In this document: in pieces, positions 35,243-46,571 of the stretch | How positions within the stretch are numbered: the first letter of the stretch is position 1 | How the letters are laid out: the number at the start of each line of letters is the position of its first letter | From: Parvibaculum lavamentivorans DS-1 | GTDB lineage: Bacteria > Pseudomonadota > Alphaproteobacteria > Parvibaculales > Parvibaculaceae | Direction: 5' to 3' | DNA: 64,000 nt | NCBI RefSeq assembly: GCF_000017565.1 | Contig: NC_009719.1 | Span: 372,001-436,000, forward strand | Position numbers and translations under genes: made by a program | The notes under the pieces: generated by a model | Database searches by the model: none | Told to the model about the DNA's origin: nothing | Seen by the model: the letters and a program-made list of their open reading frames with translations, nothing else

Positions 35243-35260
35243 GGCCCGTGGAGAAAAAAC

Positions 35261-36283
35261 ATGAAGAACGACGTCAACCGCCAGTTTCGCCTGAAGACGC
35301 GCCCCACCGGCCGCATCGAAACCTCGAACTTCGATTTCGTCGAGCAGCCGATCCCCGAGCCCGGCCCCGGCGAGGCGCTCATCCGCGTCCTCTATCTCAG
35401 CCTTGATCCGACCAACCGCATCTGGATGAGCGACATGGATCAATACATGCCGCCCGTCGAAATCGGCGCGGTCATGCGCGGCGGCGGCATCGGCGTTGTC
35501 GTGAAGTCGAATTCCGCCCGCTACAAGGAAGGCGATCATGTCAGCGGCCTCACCGGCTGGCAGGACTACTGCATTGCCGACGAAGGCATGAATGCGATGG
35601 GCGTGCTGCCGAAGGGCTTGCCCGTCGGTCTTCCCACCATGCTCGGCGCCTGCGGCATGACGGGCCTCACCGCCTATTTCGGCCTGCTGGAGCTTGGCCG
35701 CCCTGAGCCCGGCAACACCGTCCTCGTCTCCGCCGCTGCCGGCGCCGTCGGCTCCATCGTCGGCCAGATCGCGAAGATCAAGGGCTGCCGCGCCGTCGGC
35801 ATTGCGGGCGGGCCGGACAAGTGCCGCCACATCGTCGAGGACTTGGGCTTCGACGCGGCGGTGGACTACAAGCGGAAGGACTGGCGCGAACAGCTCGCCG
35901 CCGCAACGCCGGACGGCATCGACGTTAACTTTGAAAATGTCGGCGGCGAGATCATGGAAGCCGTCATGGCACGGATGAACCTCTTCAGCCGCATGCCCCT
36001 CTGCGGCATGATTTCCGGCTACAACACCGGCGACCCGGCCATGCGCGCCGACTTCTCGCCCATCCTCATGCGCCGCATCGAGGTGCAAGGCTTCATCGTC
36101 GTGGATTTCATGGCGAAGTTCGCCGAAGGCGCAACGCAGCTCGCCACCTGGGTCGCCGAGGGCAAGCTCAAGCACCGCGAAACCATTGTCGACGGCCTCG
36201 AAAACGCCCCCGTCGCCGTCAACAAGCTTTTCGACGGCGGCAATATCGGCAAGCTCGTGGTCAAGGTGGCCGAGGCTCCCTGA
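35261..36283 (+). CDS. NADP-dependent zinc-free MDR oxidoreductase (curcumin/prostaglandin reductase type)
   Basis: 340 residues. The N-terminal RQFRLKTRPTGRI-like opening, SLDPTNRIWMSD, VSAAAGAVGSIVGQIAK (cofactor site) and FENVGGEIMEAV are typical of alkenal/one oxidoreductases and bacterial CurA. Zinc-binding cysteines are absent. It reduces conjugated double bonds with NADPH. In this place it may process an unsaturated product downstream of alkyl-sulfate cleavage, which is inference. Confidence 0.9.
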   Translation: MKNDVNRQFRLKTRPTGRIETSNFDFVEQPIPEPGPGEALIRVLYLSLDPTNRIWMSDMDQYMPPVEIGAVMRGGGIGVVVKSNSARYKEGDHVSGLTGWQDYCIADEGMNAMGVLPKGLPVGLPTMLGACGMTGLTAYFGLLELGRPEPGNTVLVSAAAGAVGSIVGQIAKIKGCRAVGIAGGPDKCRHIVEDLGFDAAVDYKRKDWREQLAAATPDGIDVNFENVGGEIMEAVMARMNLFSRMPLCGMISGYNTGDPAMRADFSPILMRRIEVQGFIVVDFMAKFAEGATQLATWVAEGKLKHRETIVDGLENAPVAVNKLFDGGNIGKLVVKVAEAP

Positions 36284-36406
36284 GCCTCGCTCCGCCCTGC
36301 GCCCCGGTTCGGATTCAAATCCGAGTGCCGCTCTCCCGGCTTTCCTGTATAGTTCCCTTTCGGCGGGTCCTTGGCGGGTCTTGCGTTGCAGAAAGATGGT
36401 GTGGTT

Positions 36407-36772
36407 ATGGCCGGAACAGTATTTCCCTTTCCCGAAGCCGGAAAATGGGCTCTCGGCGCGTTCTTCGTTCTGGCGCTCGCCGCCGCCCCGCTCCATGCGC
36501 AGGACGCCGAGGATGCCGCCCCCGCCGAAGCGGGCGACATCGTCTATGAGCTGTCGGACCCGGTCGACTCTCCGCCCGTCAATTTCCGCTCCGATGTCGA
36601 TGCGGATTTCGACACGCCCCAACTCAACGATGCGGAAATGTATGCCGAGGAATATGAGCGCCGGCAGCGCGAGGATAAAATCCGCAAGCGCGATCAGATC
36701 GAACGTATCCAGAATTTCAGCGCCGGCGCGGTAACGACGGATGGCGTGACGACGGACACTTTCGGGCGCTGA
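36407..36772 (+). CDS. Small secreted acidic protein, unknown function
   Basis: 121 residues from ATG 36407. A hydrophobic segment (about 14-31) ends in APLHAQ, a good signal-peptidase site. The mature part is highly acidic at first (AEDAAPAEAGD), then charged and probably helical (YAEEYERRQREDKIRKRDQIERIQ). ATG 36371 is an alternative that spoils the signal peptide. It converges with tamB, 6 nt between stops. I recognise no family. Confidence 0.6.
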   Translation: MAGTVFPFPEAGKWALGAFFVLALAAAPLHAQDAEDAAPAEAGDIVYELSDPVDSPPVNFRSDVDADFDTPQLNDAEMYAEEYERRQREDKIRKRDQIERIQNFSAGAVTTDGVTTDTFGR

Positions 36773-36778
36773 CAGGCC

Positions 36779-39700
36779 TCAATAGTCCCACTTCCAGTTG
36801 ACGCCGACATCGCTCGACGCGTCATTGCCGAGTTTCGTGTCGACGCTGATATTGTCGGTGATGTCGATCTCGACTCTCACGCCGCTGTCGCTCGCCAGCG
36901 CGCCCTGCTCGACACCCACATAAACGCCCTCGCGGATATATTTCCCCGCCGAAACCATGGTCCCGCCGGAGCTGCCCTGGTCGAGGCGCAGCACGTCGAG
37001 GCCGAGCGTGTTCTGTATCTCGTTCAATATGCCGAAGCCGCCAAAGCCGCCGCCGGAAAGTTCGGCCGCTGTGCTGGCAAGTTGTGCCGCCTCCAGCGCG
37101 CTCAGTTCCCCCACACCATTTTCAAACAGGATGCGCGAGATGATTTCGTCGCGTGGCAGCGACGGGCTGGAGCTGAGCCCGATCTTCGGCGCCGAGCCGC
37201 GTCCCGTCACGGAGATGGTCGCGTCGAAATCGCTGCGTGAATAATCCAGCGCAATATCGAGCCTCGGGTCGATCGGCTTCTCGCCGGAGAAAATCACCCG
37301 CCCGCGCGACAGCACGAAGGTCTTGCCCGCGAAGTCGAGCGTGCCGCGCTCGCTGACGATCCTTCCGTTCACGGTCGGGTCTTCGGCAAGCCCCGTCAGC
37401 GTCACCGAACCGGTCCATAGCGAGTTGATGCCGCGCCCCGTTACCCGCGCCGGCGGATTGCCGATGGCGAGCCGCACGTCGAGCATCAGCGGCAGCGGCG
37501 GCGCTTCTTCCGGCTCTTCCACGATGTCGGCCTCGCCCGGCCCCCGCACCAGGATGACGTCGATATGCGCCACTCCGCCCGGCAGTTGTTCCGGCACATG
37601 GAAGCGCGCGGTCGTCGTCGTCAGCTCGCCCTCCAGAAGCATCGGCTGGTCGAGGCTTGGCGGCAGCGCCGGTGCCGTCAGCGCCAGCGCGCCGTTCACC
37701 GCGAGTACGAGGTCCTGCCGCCGCACCACCTGCATATCGGAAAATTGCGTGCGGATGTCGACCGCGGGCGAGGCATCCGCCGCCAGCGACACCGTGCCTT
37801 CGCCCGTCAGCCGCCCGTCGCCGCTGTCCCGCGCGCTCATCGTGAAGCTCATCGCCTCGCTTCGTTCGCCGCGAATGACGACCTCGAGGTCGCGCATCGC
37901 CGTTCCCGTCTCGAAATTCTCGAACGTGCCGTTTGAAATGCGTGCCTGCCCCGAGACAAGCGGCGCGGAAATGTCGCCTTCCGCCGTCAGCGCAATTTCC
38001 GCCTGGCCCGTCAGCCTTTGCCCCGGCAGGTCGGCCAGTGCCATCAGCGTCTCGATCGGCCCTCGCCATGTCAGGCTGCCGTCCACCGCGCCGCGCTCCG
38101 GCAGCATCGGCCATGCGCCTTGCGGGTCGCGGATCAGCGGCAGCGAGGCCTGCAGAAGAAACGGCTCCTCCGAAACGCCCTGCGCGCTCACGCGCAGCGC
38201 CAGCCGCCGCCGTGCCCAGCTCGCATTCACTTTCGTGTCGAAATCGGGCCGCGCCTCCATCCCGCCTTCGACAAGCTCCAGGTCTGCAATCTGCAGGTCC
38301 ACTTCGGCCTGTTCTCTGCCGGTATCCATCTCGATGGTGCCGGAAGCCGTGCCGCCCGTCGCCTCGAGCGGCAGGAACGGAACAAGCAGTTCAAGCGGCA
38401 GGCGGTTCACATCAAGCGATACCAGCGCCGCCCGCTCGCGCAGTGTCAGCGATCCGGTCAGCCTCCCCGGTCCCGCCTTGCTGTTGAAGTCGACCGCGAG
38501 ATCGCGCAGCCGCATCGGCCCGCTGCCCATCTCCAGTCGCGCCGGCTCGGTCAGCCGCGCCGTCGCCTCGCCAAGCGCGGCATCAAACCGTTGAAGGGTC
38601 AGCGCCTCCGGTTCATAGAGCGCCTCGATGTCGAGCGACACCGGCTCCGCCTTCAGCGTCAGCCGTTCGCCCGCCAGATGCGCCTCGATTTCCATGCGCT
38701 CCAGCGGTCCCGCCGCCTTCAGGTTGAGTGTGGTGAAGCGCGTATTGCCGGAGCCGCCGCTCGCCGCTTCCGCGCCTGCGTCAATGCTCGCTTCTCCGAA
38801 GAGATCGCTCAGCGCCGCCCGCACCTCCACCCGCTCGATGGTCAGGCTGTCCGTCAGCTCCATGTCGATCCGCCGCGAGCCAAGCGTCAGCAGCGCATCC
38901 TGCTTTCCGCCTTGCGCGCTCAGTGTCAGCGCCATGTCGGCGCGCCCTTCAAGCGGCAGTCCGGCCAGCACGCCCAGTGGTTGCAGCGGCACGCGCTCTC
39001 CGCCGATCTTGCCGCTCGCCAGTCCCTCCGGCGAAACCGCCAGGTCGCCGGTCAGCGTCGCGCCGAATATATTCGCGTCGATTGCGGTGAGCCGCACGCC
39101 GCCTTCCTCCGGCAGCGTCACTTGCATATCGAGCGCGGCGCTTCCCTCCCGCCCGTTGAGACGGAAGGAAGCCGGGCCGCTGCCATTGCGGAGCGTCGCG
39201 TCAAGCCGCGCCTGCCGCGCGTCGAAGCCGGCCAGCCTGCCGCCGCTCAATTCGGCGGTCAGCGTCACATTCGCCGTCTCCAGCGGCCCGTCTATTGCCG
39301 CATGGGCCGTCAGCGCGCCGCTTGTGTCGGCATCCGGCAGCAGTCCGCTCACTTCCGTCACCTGCAACGACGCCACGCCTCTCGGCATGCCATCCGCCGC
39401 CAGCGCCCCGTTGCCTTCAAGGCTGAAGCCTTCTCCCGCCGTAATCGAAAAGCCGGGCAGGGCGATGGTGCCGCCCTCTCCAAGTTCAAACCGCGCTTCC
39501 CCCTCGACGCCGCGGGCCAGCAGCCGGTCGAGCGCCGCATCGTCGGTCTCGATGGCGCTGGTCGTCAGCGAAATCTCGCCGCTGCCCGTCTCGCCCTCCA
39601 GCGTGAAATCCGAAAGCGAGAGCGTCGCGGTCCCGCGCAGGGGCTGGCCGAGCAGGTCGCCGAGCGGGCGCAGGTCGGAAATCTCGGCCCCGCCTTCGCC

Positions 39701-40966
39701 CGATACCGAGAAGACATCGCCAAGCGAAAGCGCACCGCTGAATTGCGCCGTGCCCGCCGCCGTCGTCACTTCCGCTTCGTCGATCGTCACCGCCGTGAAG
39801 CCGCTGTCCACATCGCCCCTGATCCGCCAGCCCGCCGTCGCAAGCAGTTCCGCATCCTCCGCGTCGAGCAGCCGGTCGAGACCGCTCAGCGTTCCCTCGG
39901 CCTCGATGCCATATTGGTCGGCGGTCAGTTGCCGCGCCGTCGCGGCGCCCGCAAGGCGAAGCTCGCCCGCCTCGGCCGTCATCGTCTCAAGCGTGAATTC
40001 GCCGTTCCCCGTCTCCGTCAGCTTGCCCGACAGCGTGATCGCTTCGGGCGAACCGATGGCTTCGAGTTCGCGCCGCACAACTCTGCCGGAAGCGTCGGCC
40101 TTGAAGGTGATGTTGAGCCGCTCGCCGACGGCGCCATGCGCGTCGATTTCCGTTTGCAGGTAGTCGCCCGCATCCGCTTTCAGCTCGCCGGTGATCAGCC
40201 CGGCCAGGCTCTCGCCCGTCGCCTCGATTGAAAGCCGCTCGAATTCGCCACCCATCAGGCCCGCCGCGATGCCGGGTTTTCCGCCGCCGCCATCCACGAT
40301 CCGCGCCCGCAGCTGTCCGCGCTCCGGTCCCGCGACATAGCGAAACGAAATTTCCGCCGTACCGGGCACGTCGTCTCGCCGTTCGGCATTGATCTGCAAC
40401 GCCGTCAGGCGCCGCGAAATCCCCGCCTGGCCGGAAGCGTCGAACAGAACCTCGTCGCCGATGAGCTCGCGTCCGAGCCGCGTCTGCCTGATGTCGAAAC
40501 GGTCGAGCTGTATGGCGAAGGGCAGGGCAGGCATCGAGAAGCCGCCATCGTCATCGGCGGCGCTCTCCTCGCCGCCCGGCGCACGCTCAACCTCGAGCCC
40601 CGTCACATCGAGCGCGGTCACATGAAGCTCGCCGCTCCAGAGCGCCAGCGGCCGCCATTCGAGTTCCGCGCGCTCCAGCCGGAGCCACGTCCCCTCCGCG
40701 TCGGAAATCGAGAAATCGCTGAGCCGCAATCGTCCGGGCCAGGTCCCGCCTATATCGCCGATCTCGATCAGCGTCTCCCCGGTATTGATCGCCTCGAGCG
40801 CATAATCGAGCAGCGCCTGCCGTGCCGGGGAGATATTGAGCACCGCAATAACGGTCACGATGAGGAGAAGCACCAGCCCGAAAAACGCAAACACCGCCCC
40901 GAGTGCGATCCGCCCCAAAGCCGGAACCCATGCCGCCGCGCCGTTTACTCTGTCCTGTCCCGCCAT
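36779..40966 (-). CDS. tamB: TamB, inner-membrane component of the translocation and assembly module
   Basis: 1395 residues. One N-terminal membrane helix (about 15-40) is followed by a very long beta-rich region of repeated strands, the AsmA-like hydrophobic groove fold. The DUF490/TamB C-terminal domain closes it (about 1080-1395, ending VGVNWKWDY). TamB spans the periplasm and moves phospholipids or helps outer-membrane protein assembly together with TamA. Its ATG overlaps the tamA stop by 3 bases (CATCA on the plus strand, 40964-40968), so translation is coupled. Confidence 0.93.
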   Translation of the reverse strand: MAGQDRVNGAAAWVPALGRIALGAVFAFFGLVLLLIVTVIAVLNISPARQALLDYALEAINTGETLIEIGDIGGTWPGRLRLSDFSISDAEGTWLRLERAELEWRPLALWSGELHVTALDVTGLEVERAPGGEESAADDDGGFSMPALPFAIQLDRFDIRQTRLGRELIGDEVLFDASGQAGISRRLTALQINAERRDDVPGTAEISFRYVAGPERGQLRARIVDGGGGKPGIAAGLMGGEFERLSIEATGESLAGLITGELKADAGDYLQTEIDAHGAVGERLNITFKADASGRVVRRELEAIGSPEAITLSGKLTETGNGEFTLETMTAEAGELRLAGAATARQLTADQYGIEAEGTLSGLDRLLDAEDAELLATAGWRIRGDVDSGFTAVTIDEAEVTTAAGTAQFSGALSLGDVFSVSGEGGAEISDLRPLGDLLGQPLRGTATLSLSDFTLEGETGSGEISLTTSAIETDDAALDRLLARGVEGEARFELGEGGTIALPGFSITAGEGFSLEGNGALAADGMPRGVASLQVTEVSGLLPDADTSGALTAHAAIDGPLETANVTLTAELSGGRLAGFDARQARLDATLRNGSGPASFRLNGREGSAALDMQVTLPEEGGVRLTAIDANIFGATLTGDLAVSPEGLASGKIGGERVPLQPLGVLAGLPLEGRADMALTLSAQGGKQDALLTLGSRRIDMELTDSLTIERVEVRAALSDLFGEASIDAGAEAASGGSGNTRFTTLNLKAAGPLERMEIEAHLAGERLTLKAEPVSLDIEALYEPEALTLQRFDAALGEATARLTEPARLEMGSGPMRLRDLAVDFNSKAGPGRLTGSLTLRERAALVSLDVNRLPLELLVPFLPLEATGGTASGTIEMDTGREQAEVDLQIADLELVEGGMEARPDFDTKVNASWARRRLALRVSAQGVSEEPFLLQASLPLIRDPQGAWPMLPERGAVDGSLTWRGPIETLMALADLPGQRLTGQAEIALTAEGDISAPLVSGQARISNGTFENFETGTAMRDLEVVIRGERSEAMSFTMSARDSGDGRLTGEGTVSLAADASPAVDIRTQFSDMQVVRRQDLVLAVNGALALTAPALPPSLDQPMLLEGELTTTTARFHVPEQLPGGVAHIDVILVRGPGEADIVEEPEEAPPLPLMLDVRLAIGNPPARVTGRGINSLWTGSVTLTGLAEDPTVNGRIVSERGTLDFAGKTFVLSRGRVIFSGEKPIDPRLDIALDYSRSDFDATISVTGRGSAPKIGLSSSPSLPRDEIISRILFENGVGELSALEAAQLASTAAELSGGGFGGFGILNEIQNTLGLDVLRLDQGSSGGTMVSAGKYIREGVYVGVEQGALASDSGVRVEIDITDNISVDTKLGNDASSDVGVNWKWDY

Positions 40967-42813
40967 CAGAAAGCCTGCCCCAGCGACACATAGATCTGGA
41001 AATCATCATCCACGCCCTGCCGCTTGTTCAGCGGTATCGCGACATCCGCGCGCACCGGCCCGATAGGCGTGTAGTAGCGCACGCCCAGCCCCGCGCCCCA
41101 GAGCAGCGGGTCGCCGAGCGAGGGGGTCATATTCTCGAAGGCCTGGCCGCCATCGATAAAGGCGACGAGGCCGATCGTTTCCGTCGCCCGGTAGCGCGCT
41201 TCCACATTTGCTTCGAGTACGGAGCGTCCGCCCGTCGGATCGCCCTGCGCGTCGAGCGGTCCGGCCATCTGGTAGCCATAGCCGCGCACGGAGCCGCCCC
41301 CGCCTGCATAGAACCGCGTAGAGCCCGGAACATCCACCGTTTCCTCCGCCGCGATCAGGCCATAGCGTCCGCGAAGAGCGAGCACCAGTTCGTCGGCGAG
41401 GCTCAGATAGGTCGCCCCCGATGCTTCGAGCTTGGTGAAGGTCGTCGGTCTGCCGTCGCTGCTGCCGAAATAGGGCGTCGCGCCGAGCGTCGCCCTTATG
41501 CCCTCCGTCGGATTGAGCAGATCGTTGGAACTGTCATAGCGCAGCGTCACCGGCACGCCGAAAAGCTGATAGGTGATGCGCCCGTTGGAATCTTCCGTCT
41601 CCGTCACCTGAAAGGTCACGCCCGCCGTCCCCGTCCACCGCTCGCTCAGCACGCGCTCCAGCGACACGCCGGTCTTCACGCGGTTTTCGTCATAGGCGTC
41701 GCTTTCCTCATGCGCGATCTCGAAGCTCGCCAGCAGGCTCTGGTCCGGCCGCAGGAAATCCGGCTTGCGGAAATCCGCCGTCGCCGCCTGCAATATCTGC
41801 GCGATGGTCAGCCCGAGCGTCAGCCGCTCCGCCCGTCCGAAGAGATTGCGGTGCTCCCAGCTCCCGCGCACGCCGGGCCCCTCGCTCGAAGACCATCTTG
41901 CGCCGAGCCGCACCGTGCGCGGCGCCCGCTCCGTCAGCTCGATCCGCTGCGGCAGCGTTCCATCTTCCGGCTCGGCGGATGAAATCGAGATGCCGCTGAA
42001 AAGTCCCGTGTCGCGCAGCGCCTCCGTCGTCTTGTCCACTTCGCTGCGGTCATAGACCTCGCCGCCCTCGAATGTCGTCAGCTGCCGCACATAATCAGGG
42101 TCCGTCCGGCCCTCATTCGTCACCAGCACAGGTCCGAAGCGGTAGCGTTCTCCCGCCGTCATGTAGAGCGTGACATCCGCCTCGCTCGACGTCAGGTTGA
42201 CGGTGACGCGCCGCCGGTCGAGCTTGCCGTTCGGATAGCCATTATTGTGGAGCCGCCGCACCGCCTCGCCGGTCAGCTCGATGATGCGCTCCGCCCGCGC
42301 CGCCTTGCCGGGTTCGAGCCCGAGTTCCGCGCCCGTTCGCGGCAGTCCTTCGCCGCCCTCCGGGTGCCCGCTGTAAACAATGTCGAAATTCCGGATCATG
42401 CTGCGCTCGCCGAGGATCACGAAATAGACCACCTCGAACGAGCCGCCCGCCGCCTGCCGTACCGAATGCGCGACGCTGCCATTGTAGTAAGCCTCGGAGG
42501 CCAGCACCTCTTCCAGCCGCTTGGCGTCCTCGGCCGCGCGGCGGCGCAATTGCGACAGCGTTGTCGGCGGCGGCGGCCCGTCCTGAACATCGGGCCGGAC
42601 CTGGCGCGCATCCTCCAGCAGGTCGCGCAGATAATCGGGTATCCGCCGCCCGCGCACCTCGGTGGTGAAGTCGAGCCCCGCCTCTGTCCGGTCCCATGAA
42701 TAGGCCGAAGCCTCGTCCTCGTCCGCCGCGCGCGTCGCCGTCGGCTCAAGCCAGAGCGCGCCGGCTCCCAGCGCCAGGAGCATGGCCAGTGCGCGCCGCG
42801 ATACGCCTCTCAT
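40966..42813 (-). CDS. tamA: TamA, outer-membrane BamA/Omp85-family component
   Basis: About 615 residues. A signal peptide (about 1-30) ends near [15 protein letters not shown]-type domains follow (about 40-290), then a 16-strand Omp85 barrel with a [20 protein letters not shown] segment (the conserved VRGY motif) and a terminal Phe (YVSLGQAF). It inserts or supports outer-membrane proteins with TamB. ATG 42813 is chosen because AAGGG lies 6 nt upstream; ATG 42819 or 42867 would lengthen the N-terminus. Confidence 0.92.
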   Translation of the reverse strand: MRGVSRRALAMLLALGAGALWLEPTATRAADEDEASAYSWDRTEAGLDFTTEVRGRRIPDYLRDLLEDARQVRPDVQDGPPPPTTLSQLRRRAAEDAKRLEEVLASEAYYNGSVAHSVRQAAGGSFEVVYFVILGERSMIRNFDIVYSGHPEGGEGLPRTGAELGLEPGKAARAERIIELTGEAVRRLHNNGYPNGKLDRRRVTVNLTSSEADVTLYMTAGERYRFGPVLVTNEGRTDPDYVRQLTTFEGGEVYDRSEVDKTTEALRDTGLFSGISISSAEPEDGTLPQRIELTERAPRTVRLGARWSSSEGPGVRGSWEHRNLFGRAERLTLGLTIAQILQAATADFRKPDFLRPDQSLLASFEIAHEESDAYDENRVKTGVSLERVLSERWTGTAGVTFQVTETEDSNGRITYQLFGVPVTLRYDSSNDLLNPTEGIRATLGATPYFGSSDGRPTTFTKLEASGATYLSLADELVLALRGRYGLIAAEETVDVPGSTRFYAGGGGSVRGYGYQMAGPLDAQGDPTGGRSVLEANVEARYRATETIGLVAFIDGGQAFENMTPSLGDPLLWGAGLGVRYYTPIGPVRADVAIPLNKRQGVDDDFQIYVSLGQAF

Positions 42814-43032
42814 GCGCATCCCTTGGCCGCGTCGCCCGCTCGTCTTCCTGCCGCCATCCGGACACACTCCTCATGGGCTTCCGCGCACGCCCCCCGTTTG
42901 GCCCCCTCCAAGCGAAGTGCCAGCCCCGCGCCGGGGCGTCAAGCCTTTGCGGCCTTGACCTTCCCGTTACTGGAAGCCCCATATTCGCCTCACAGGCAAT
43001 TCGCAAACAAGCTGGAAAGCTCCGGAGCCCCG

Positions 43033-45222
<2,190 letters not shown>

Positions 45223-45256
45223 GAACCGTTGAAATTAAGCTTTTTGCCGGCGCACC

Positions 45257-45285
45257 TTGAACACAACATAAATGTTGTGTATAGC
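45257..45285 (+). promoter_or_regulatory. Promoter with 20-bp perfect palindromic operator before the XRE-ImmA gene
   Basis: TTGAAC (45257-45262) and TATAGC (45280-45285) are spaced by exactly 17 bp. The palindrome ACACAACAT-AA-ATGTTGTGT (45261-45280) fills the spacer. Polymerase and a dimeric repressor would compete here. The expected transcription start, about 6-7 nt past the -10 box, falls at or next to ATG 45292, and no ribosome site is seen, so the mRNA may be leaderless. The downstream HTH protein is the natural candidate for binding. Confidence 0.65.
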
Positions 45286-45291
45286 TTGTCC

Positions 45292-46560
45292 ATGGCTATC
45301 GGTATGATTCTCAACGAACGCGAACTTAAAGAAGCGCGCGCAAAAATTTCCGCCCTTAATGAGGCGTTGTCCTCGGAGCGGGCTTTGGAGCCTATGGTTG
45401 CAGGGCTTCCACCTGAAGTTGTGCTTCAGGTGACGCACGCCCTAAAGGCTGAGCGCAAAGAACTAACATCCTCCGTAGAAGCTTATGAGCAAGCTAAGGA
45501 CGACGGAAATTATAAGAACATGCGCCAAAAGGCCGGTGGTGATCCCGGCCTGGCCTTAATTGTTGCGCGAATTGCTAGAGGGCTAACTCAGCGTGATTTG
45601 GCGTGGAGGCTTGGCCTTAAAGAACAGCAAGTACAACGGTATGAAGCTGATCGGTACAGTACTATTAGCTTGAAGAATTACACCAAGATTGCCCTTCTGC
45701 TTGGTGTCCAGTTGCGCGCCGACATTCAGGAATTTGGCGGTCTCGACCAAGTGATAGAGAATGTTTCAAAACAAAGTATACGGAAGATTCTTAGTCACGG
45801 GCGCCAACACGGATGGTTTTCTGAGGAAAATGACGAACAGGAACTTCGTAAGCTAATCGCGGAGAACCGCATTGATTTTGGCAGCCCGTCCTTGTTGCGC
45901 ACAGGGTTAAACGTCAAAGACTACAGCGAAGATATTTTGCTTCATGCTTGGCGTGCGCGGGTCTCGAATAGGGCGCAGGAAATAATTGATGCGAGTCGTC
46001 CAGAGTTTGAGCCGTTAGAGCTGACTTGGCTCTCCGATTTGGTGAAGCTAAGTGTTCATGAAGCGGGGCCACTAGAAGCGCAGAACATGCTCTTGCAGCA
46101 TGGAATAATTCTGGTGGTCGAACCGCAGATTCCCGGCCTTGCAATTGATGGAGCCGCTTTTTTGCAAGGAGATGTTCCGGTCATCGGGATGACCATCCGA
46201 AAAGACTCCATTGACAATTTTTGGTTCACGCTTCTGCACGAGCTGGCACATGTGCTTCTCCATTATCGAATGGGGTTGGCGGTTGGATTTTTCGATCAAA
46301 TAGAAGCGGAATCAGTGGATGCTATGGAGGCAGAGGCTGATGCATTCGCGTCAAGCATCTTGATACCGGACGAACTATGGCGTCGATCATCGGCAAGAAT
46401 AGCTCAGTCACCTACAGTGATTGAGAAATTTGCAGCTGAACTTGGGATACACGCTTCAATAGTGTTTGGCAGAATTAGAAAAGAAAGAAACGACTACTCA
46501 ATTTTTTCACAGAAAATTGGGGGAAAAAAAGTGCGTACTCTGTTCGTGTCTTCAACGTAA
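45292..46560 (+). CDS. XRE-family HTH regulator fused to ImmA/IrrE-type metallopeptidase
   Basis: 422 residues from ATG 45292. A helical N-terminal region (about 7-70, NERELKEARAKISALNEAL) resembles HigA-like antitoxins. An XRE HTH (about 88-139) has IARGLTQRDLAWRLGLKEQQ. The C-terminal ImmA/IrrE zinc peptidase (about 245-400) shows LLHELAHVLLH (His316, Glu317, His320) and EAEADAFASSILIP (third ligand about Glu346). Such proteins cleave repressors or antitoxins on a trigger. The gene is AT-richer than its neighbours (about 47% GC against 70% in single lines I counted near here), so probably acquired. It precedes the beta-family gene by 11 nt. Confidence 0.88.
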   Translation: MAIGMILNERELKEARAKISALNEALSSERALEPMVAGLPPEVVLQVTHALKAERKELTSSVEAYEQAKDDGNYKNMRQKAGGDPGLALIVARIARGLTQRDLAWRLGLKEQQVQRYEADRYSTISLKNYTKIALLLGVQLRADIQEFGGLDQVIENVSKQSIRKILSHGRQHGWFSEENDEQELRKLIAENRIDFGSPSLLRTGLNVKDYSEDILLHAWRARVSNRAQEIIDASRPEFEPLELTWLSDLVKLSVHEAGPLEAQNMLLQHGIILVVEPQIPGLAIDGAAFLQGDVPVIGMTIRKDSIDNFWFTLLHELAHVLLHYRMGLAVGFFDQIEAESVDAMEAEADAFASSILIPDELWRRSSARIAQSPTVIEKFAAELGIHASIVFGRIRKERNDYSIFSQKIGGKKVRTLFVSST

Positions 46561-46571
46561 GGACAAGAGCT

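Noticed and set aside
33161-36622. 1153-codon open frame on the minus strand
   Set aside because: It covers the alkyl sulfatase and MDR genes antisense and has no recognisable domain.
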